A DNA stretch of 9,029 nucleotides, taken from Candidatus Bathyarchaeum sp. (GTDB taxonomy: Archaea > Thermoproteota > Bathyarchaeia > Bathyarchaeales > Bathyarchaeaceae). Location: NCBI GenBank assembly GCA_004376385.1, contig SOJY01000001.1:1-9029 (forward strand), given 5' to 3'. This document shows, piece by piece, positions 6,117 to 9,029 of the stretch (within the stretch, counting starts at the first letter, position 1; each line of letters opens with the position of its first letter). The notes beneath the pieces are model-generated. The model worked only from the letters and a program-made list of their open reading frames with translations, was not told the origin of the DNA and did not search any database. A program made the position numbers and the translations under genes.

Positions 6117-6578
6117 CTATAGGATGTGAGTTGGTTTTTGGATTTTGAATTTGGGGTTTTTTGTTGTGAGGAGTTCGTTGAATTTTTTGTTGTTTTTTAG
6201 GTTTTGGATGTCTTTGTCTTCGGTTAGTAGGATGTCGCAGTGGTTTATGGCGGCTGAGAGGATGAGGCAATCTATGAAGTCGTTTAGCGTTTTTCTGAGT
6301 TTGAAGGCTGTGAGGAGGAGTTGACTCTCGTAGGTTGGGATCATTTCTATCTGTTCATTGTAGACGATTGCTCTTATGCCTCTGGTTACTCTTTCGGGGG
6401 GGAGTTTTCCTGCGCTGACGTGTTTGGCTCCTTTTGCTGAGAGTTCGAAGACGCTTATGTCACAGATGGAGATTTGGTTTCCTTCCTGTATCAATTTGAG
6501 GGGTAGATCTTTCTGATGTTCTTTTATGGCGATGCCTATGGCGGGTAGGAGGTAGGTTGTGTCTAAGAGTATTTTCAA
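6117..6578 (-). CDS. PIN-domain ribonuclease, VapC-type toxin (second pair)
   Basis: This 153-residue PIN protein has LLDTTYLLP with Asp6, SVFELSAKG with Glu45, NDFIDCLILSAA with Asp100/Asp103, and LLTEDKDIQNL with Glu120, Asp121 and Asp123. All acidic positions of a Mg2+-dependent PIN nuclease can be assigned. It belongs to a different PIN subgroup from the pair at 5129-5817, as spacing and motif context differ. It starts at TTG 6578, which overlaps the TGA of the upstream AbrB gene (TTGA), with AAGG 7 bases before it. The last dozen residues (PKFKIQKPTHIL) go beyond the usual PIN end and are followed by TAG and an open extension in the same frame, so the C-terminus may be truncated. It is probably the toxin of the pair. 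Confidence 0.83.
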   Translation of the reverse strand: MKILLDTTYLLPAIGIAIKEHQKDLPLKLIQEGNQISICDISVFELSAKGAKHVSAGKLPPERVTRGIRAIVYNEQIEMIPTYESQLLLTAFKLRKTLNDFIDCLILSAAINHCDILLTEDKDIQNLKNNKKFNELLTTKNPKFKIQKPTHIL

Positions 6579-6808
6579 GATTCGGCCTTCTGAGATAGTT
6601 CTTTTCTGTGTTTGTGGAATTCTTCGAGTGTTATTTCGATGGCTGAGGGTTCATTAAATACTTCTTGGAGGCTTGGGATGGGTTCTACTATAAGTCTGTC
6701 GTCTTCGATTTTGTAGATGACTTGTGTGTGAGCGTGAAGACCCAGTTTTTCTCTAATGTTTTTGGGAGGAAAAAGTTCGCCTTTCGAACCAACTCGGCTT
6801 TTTTGCAT
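6575..6808 (-). CDS. AbrB-type antitoxin (second pair)
   Basis: This 77-residue protein begins directly with the AbrB swapped-hairpin motif: SRVGSKGELFPPKNIREKLGL (4-24) and VIYKIEDDRLIVEPIP (30-45). An acidic/basic tail, ITLEEFHKHRKELSQKAES, follows and likely contacts the PIN partner. It is expected to dimerise, bind its own promoter and restrain the nuclease encoded just downstream. ATG 6808 has GGTGA 9 bases upstream (minus strand, bases 6822-6818). The stop overlaps the PIN TTG start by 4 bases. It is clearly related in fold but not close in sequence to the AbrB protein at 5560-5817, so the two pairs are not recent duplicates. Confidence 0.84.
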   Translation of the reverse strand: MQKSRVGSKGELFPPKNIREKLGLHAHTQVIYKIEDDRLIVEPIPSLQEVFNEPSAIEITLEEFHKHRKELSQKAES

Positions 6809-6844
6809 TTATCGAATTCACCGAATAAACTAGGTATTTCCGAG

Positions 6845-6852
6845 CTAATAAG
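6845..6852 (-). promoter_or_regulatory. Possible TATA box of the second AbrB/PIN operon
   Basis: The minus strand reads CTTATTAG. A start about 25 bases downstream would fall near 6822, giving a leader of roughly 14 bases that contains the GGTGA SD. This is a pattern match only. Confidence 0.3.
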
Positions 6853-6904
6853 AGTTATGTCAGAGGTTCTTTATGATACTTTTAGTTGTTGCTTTAATCT
6901 GTTG

Positions 6905-6912
6905 TATAATAA
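6905..6912 (+). promoter_or_regulatory. TATA box of the MNT/HEPN operon
   Basis: TATAATAA is the clearest TATA-like sequence of the divergent intergenic region. A start site about 26 bases downstream falls near 6935, in the middle of the inverted repeat at 6925-6939, leaving a leader of about 50 bases before GTG 6984. Confidence 0.4.
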
Positions 6913-6924
6913 GTTAGATTTTTG

Positions 6925-6939
6925 CTTTACTTAGTAAAG
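6925..6939. repeat. Inverted repeat at the predicted MNT start site, candidate operator
   Basis: CTTTAC and GTAAAG form a perfect 6-bp inverted repeat around TTA, followed by T5 (6940-6944). The position over the predicted start site suggests an operator for the winged-helix MNT protein encoded downstream. A weak intrinsic terminator or attenuator is an alternative because of the T-run. Confidence 0.4.
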
Positions 6940-6983
6940 TTTTTATTTGTGGTGTAGCTTTCTTGTTCAGGGGATGTTGAAGA

Positions 6984-7616
6984 GTGAAGTTGGTTTCTTT
7001 GACTCCTGAGGGGAGAATTGTTTTGGTTTTGAAGCATGGAAAGCACACTTACAGCGAGTTAAGGTTTGAAACAGCGTTAAGTGATAGGTGGTTGACGGAG
7101 AAGCTTGAAGGGCTGAAAGTCGAGGGGGTTGTTGAGAAGAAGGGAAAATGGTATGGTTTAAGAGATGAGCTGGAGGTTTCTGCTTATGAATTGAGTTTGT
7201 ATATGCGTTTTCAGGCTAAACGGATGGCGGATGAGGTTGCAAAGTTGCATTTTGTTAGGATGATTGTTCTTTTCGGCGGTGTGGCTCAAAACAATGCGCA
7301 TGAGTACAGTGATTTAGACATGATAATTGTTGTGGGAGAGTCGGTTGATGTGGTGAAAAAGGATTTGATTTCAGAAATTTCGAAGCTGGAATCGAAGTAT
7401 CATATGACGGCTGAGCCATTAATTTTGACGAAGAAAGATTTTCTCGATAATGTTTACTCGCGTGAGGGGGGCATCATTTACGGGGTTGCTGAGGGCTTTG
7501 ATGTTTTGGTTGATAAAACAGGCGAATTAGCTAAGATTCTGCGGGAGAGAGTTGAGGAAATTAGGTGTAGCTATGATTACTTGGAGGAGGCAAGGATATG
7601 GCTGAAAGCAAAGTAG
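6984..7616 (+). CDS. Winged-helix / MNT nucleotidyltransferase fusion (antitoxin-like)
   Basis: This 210-residue protein has two parts. Residues 1-60 look like a winged-helix domain: LTPEGRIVLVLKHGKHTYSEL, recognition-helix-like ALSDRWLTEKLEGLKVEGVV, and wing-like EKKGKWYGLRD. Residues 90-180 form a minimal nucleotidyltransferase domain with VLFGGVAQNN (95-104) and SDLDMIIVV (109-117). This fits the hG[G/S]x9-13Dh[D/E]h signature, with Asp110/Asp112 as metal ligands and Glu144 a candidate third acidic residue. MNT proteins paired with HEPN partners can act as antitoxins that modify (AMPylate) the HEPN protein. The winged helix suggests it also represses its operon. The start is GTG 6984, with AGGGGAT 8 bases upstream. 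The 3' end overlaps the HEPN gene by 19 bases. The motifs look active. Confidence 0.8.
   Translation: MKLVSLTPEGRIVLVLKHGKHTYSELRFETALSDRWLTEKLEGLKVEGVVEKKGKWYGLRDELEVSAYELSLYMRFQAKRMADEVAKLHFVRMIVLFGGVAQNNAHEYSDLDMIIVVGESVDVVKKDLISEISKLESKYHMTAEPLILTKKDFLDNVYSREGGIIYGVAEGFDVLVDKTGELAKILRERVEEIRCSYDYLEEARIWLKAK
7583..7590 (+). promoter_or_regulatory. Strong Shine-Dalgarno site for the HEPN gene
   Basis: GGAGGAGG lies 7 bases before ATG 7598 and inside the MNT coding region. It is the strongest SD in the window and suggests the HEPN protein is made at least as efficiently as its partner. Confidence 0.7.
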
Positions 7617-8029
7617 AAGTGATGTTGAGAATTTCTGAGGTGAATCTTGCGAGAGCCGAAAAACGTTTTGAGGGTGGGGAGTATGATTCGGCTGTTTTTC
7701 ATGCTTCATTGGCGGTTGAAAGTGCTGCGAATGCTATGATTCTTGAGCTTGGAGGCAATGAAGCAAAAAATCACAGAGCAATCAGCGCCTTAGCTGCCGT
7801 CCTTAGGAGAGTGAAGCCAGAACTGCTGAGGGAAGAAAAGTATGTGCAGTTGATTGAGAGGGGAAGAGACATACAGAGAGAGGTTGTGTACGCCCGTTAT
7901 CCTCTTAAGGTGGCTGGTAAGTGGGTGACTCCCATGGAATATTATACTCGAGAGAAAACCAGAGAGATAATTGATGATGCCAAGTTTGTGGTGGATGAAA
8001 TACATACATACATTAAAAGAACAACGTAG
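7598..8029 (+). CDS. HEPN-domain protein (partner of MNT)
   Basis: This 143-residue all-helical protein has HEPN features: an N-terminal helix ISEVNLARAEKRFEGGEYDSAVFHASLAVESAANAMI (12-48, typical repeat-like helix pair), KNHRAISALAAVL (57-69), and VVYARYPLKVAGKWVTPMEYYTREK (96-120) with the ARYP and P-x-E-Y-Y region common in MNT-linked HEPN proteins. HEPN toxins normally cut RNA with an Rx4-6H motif. I cannot find an Arg followed 5-7 residues later by His anywhere in this protein, so it may be non-catalytic or use other residues. ATG 7598 lies inside the MNT gene with a strong SD. The TAG at 8027-8029 sits in the terminator stem. Two-gene MNT/HEPN modules often act in toxin-antitoxin or phage-defence roles. 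Confidence 0.8.
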   Translation: MAESKVEVMLRISEVNLARAEKRFEGGEYDSAVFHASLAVESAANAMILELGGNEAKNHRAISALAAVLRRVKPELLREEKYVQLIERGRDIQREVVYARYPLKVAGKWVTPMEYYTREKTREIIDDAKFVVDEIHTYIKRTT

Positions 8030-8054
8030 GAGACTTAACAAAGTCTTCTTTTTT
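8028..8054 (+). terminator. Hairpin plus oligo-T terminator after the MNT/HEPN operon
   Basis: The stem AGGAGACTT (8028-8036) pairs with AAGTCTTCT (8041-8049), with one G-T pair, around the loop AACA. T's continue to 8054, so the stem is followed at once by a T-run. The stem includes part of the HEPN stop codon, so it ends the operon immediately. Confidence 0.7.
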
Positions 8055-8393
8055 CGCTCAAGCAGATGGGCTTTCTGGTTTGGTTTTTGAAGGCAAATGC
8101 TGTGTCTAATTTTAATTAAAATTGCCACGTTAGTATTAGCGCAAGATTAGAAAACAAAATAGTAAAAAATAAAGGAGTTATTTTTTATTATTTGGAATTT
8201 ATTTTGGATTAGTATGCACGCGCGCAAAGTATGACCCTTTGATTTCAGTTCTGGATTCTTGGAAAGATTTCTTTGAGACACTTTCAGAGGAAAGTTCTGT
8301 GTCAATGCGCGCGCACTCGGAAGATGTGCAAATGAATTTTGGGAATGTTTTTGAGAGTGTCTGAGTAGATTATTTGTTGGAAGAAGATGTGTT
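8055..8393. other. AT-rich gap with GC-alternating motifs; no convincing gene
   Basis: A perfect 16-bp palindrome AATTTTAATTAAAATT lies at 8108-8123. Two GC-alternating motifs stand out from the AT-rich surroundings: TGCACGCGCGCA at 8215-8226 and TGCGCGCGCAC at 8306-8316. A plus-strand frame is open from 8173 to TGA 8362-8364. Its last 46 codons read like a coding amphipathic segment, but it lacks a well-placed start; AAAGGAG at 8171-8177 is followed by no nearby in-frame start. A hairpin with stem ACTTTC/GAAAGT and loop AGAG lies at 8280-8295. The region could be the remains of a small gene plus the promoter of the nitroreductase. Confidence 0.4.
8365..8375 (+). promoter_or_regulatory. Possible TATA box of the nitroreductase gene
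   Basis: GTAGATTATTT includes a TATA-like core about 23 bases before ATG 8394. Together with the lack of a clear SD this suggests a leaderless transcript, which is common in archaea. This is a pattern match only. Confidence 0.3.
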
Positions 8394-8906
8394 ATGAATG
8401 TTTTGGATGCGATTAGGAAGAGAAGAAGTGTACGTAGTTACTTGGATAAGCCGATAGAAGATGAGAAGCTGAATGCTGTTTTAGAGGCTGGTAGGCTTGC
8501 GCCTTCTGCAGGCAATCGACAAGAGTGGAGATTTGTTATTGTTAGAGATGGTGAAGTTAGAAGAAAGCTTGGTGAAGCGGCTAATGGGCAAAGTTTTGTT
8601 GGGGAGGTTCCGGTTGTGATTGTTGCTTGTGCGGTTACTGATGGGCATGTTATGAGTTGTGGGCAACCCTGTTATCCGATTGATGTTGCTATTGCTTTGG
8701 ATCACATTTCATTGGCTGCTGTGGAGTATGGTTTAGGAACTTGCTGGATTGGAGCTTTCAATGAAGGAAAAGTGAAGGAGATTTTGGGAATTCCTGAAGA
8801 GGTTAGGGTTGTGGAGTTGATGCCCATCGGTTATCCTGCTACTCAGGCAGTGAAAGAGAAGAATCGTTTACCATTTAGCAAAATCGTAAAACAATGCCAT
8901 TGGTAA
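8394..8906 (+). CDS. Nitroreductase-family flavoprotein
   Basis: This 170-residue protein has nitroreductase-fold signatures: RRSVRSYLDKPIEDEKL (10-26) for FMN phosphate contact, APSAGNRQEWRFVIV (36-50), VAIALDHISLAAVEYGLGTCWIGAF (98-122) and VELMPIGYPA (140-149). The family forms dimers with FMN at the interface and transfers electrons from NAD(P)H to nitro compounds, quinones, flavins or other acceptors. The protein is at the short end of the family, as many archaeal members are. Cys80, Cys89, Cys93 and Cys117 plus a C-terminal CHW are more cysteines than usual, but there is no clear Fe-S motif. ATG 8394 is the natural start and directly precedes the first conserved helix. It stands alone, about 360 bases after the terminated HEPN operon. 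The substrate is unknown. Confidence 0.88.
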   Translation: MNVLDAIRKRRSVRSYLDKPIEDEKLNAVLEAGRLAPSAGNRQEWRFVIVRDGEVRRKLGEAANGQSFVGEVPVVIVACAVTDGHVMSCGQPCYPIDVAIALDHISLAAVEYGLGTCWIGAFNEGKVKEILGIPEEVRVVELMPIGYPATQAVKEKNRLPFSKIVKQCHW

Positions 8907-9029
8907 CTAAATACTTTGAAGAACACATAAGACTCACGTATAGACTCTTCGTGAACTATTTGGGCGTTATTGCACGCGCTAACAGAGTAATTATAACGTA
9001 GAAAACCGAGACGAGGGCAGACGTGATAT
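8907..9029. other. Tail after nitroreductase; no gene recognised
   Basis: These 123 bases hold no recognisable coding or RNA gene. TCACG (8934-8938) and CGTGA (8950-8954) form a small inverted repeat, AGACTC occurs twice within it, and TGCACGCGC (8971-8979) repeats the start of the motif at 8215. Confidence 0.4.

Noticed and set aside
6117..6119. Pyrrolysine read-through of the PIN TAG as a firm call
   Set aside because: TAG also ends four other genes in the window (wecB, the RmlC-like gene, MNT, HEPN), one of them inside a terminator, so TAG looks like an ordinary stop here. Kept only as a low-probability option.
5905..6270. Minus-strand open frame of 121 codons
   Set aside because: It overlaps the 3' end of the second PIN gene in another frame and encodes a His/Pro/Lys-rich, low-complexity peptide typical of a shadow frame.
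7790..8128. Minus-strand open frame of 112 codons across the HEPN gene end
   Set aside because: It is antisense to the HEPN gene and runs through the clear terminator; no domain is recognised.

Overview
The window looks like a chromosomal stretch from an archaeon. The evidence is the archaeal-style RmlC-like epimerase (WHKH motif), the AbrB/PIN pairs, the winged-helix nucleotidyltransferase plus HEPN pair, several TTG/GTG starts placed after Shine-Dalgarno (SD) sequences, and TATA-like boxes about 25 bases before likely transcription starts. A TACK-type lineage such as Bathyarchaeia is a guess from gene content; no rRNA or other phylogenetic marker is present.

Left part (1-4771): surface-polysaccharide / nucleotide-sugar genes. 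The 3' end of a UDP-GlcNAc 2-epimerase (+) converges with a tight five-gene operon on the minus strand. In transcription order this is a long-form glucose-1-phosphate thymidylyltransferase, an RmlC-like 3,5-epimerase, an extended SDR epimerase, an RmlD-like reductase and a malate/lactate-dehydrogenase-family gene. Two junctions are 4-base ATGA overlaps. A recognisable dTDP-glucose 4,6-dehydratase (RmlB) is missing here, and three of the enzymes differ from textbook motifs at catalytic positions. The product may therefore be dTDP-rhamnose, with rmlB elsewhere, or another NDP-sugar.

Middle part (5129-8054): a cluster of three toxin-antitoxin-like modules. Two are AbrB-type antitoxin plus PIN-domain ribonuclease pairs on the minus strand, each with a 4-base stop/start overlap. 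The third is a plus-strand winged-helix/MNT nucleotidyltransferase overlapping a HEPN-domain protein and ending in a clear hairpin plus oligo-T terminator. Likely operators lie at the promoters: a perfect 9-bp inverted repeat immediately before the first AbrB gene, and a smaller one at the predicted start site of the MNT gene. After the stop of the second PIN gene, the same frame stays open for 37 codons encoding a hydrophobic segment, which is probably a relic.

Right part (8055-9029): an AT-rich gap of about 340 bases with odd GC-alternating motifs and a short open frame without a good start, then a nitroreductase-family flavoprotein, and a short tail with no recognised gene. No tRNA, rRNA, CRISPR array or insertion sequence was seen.
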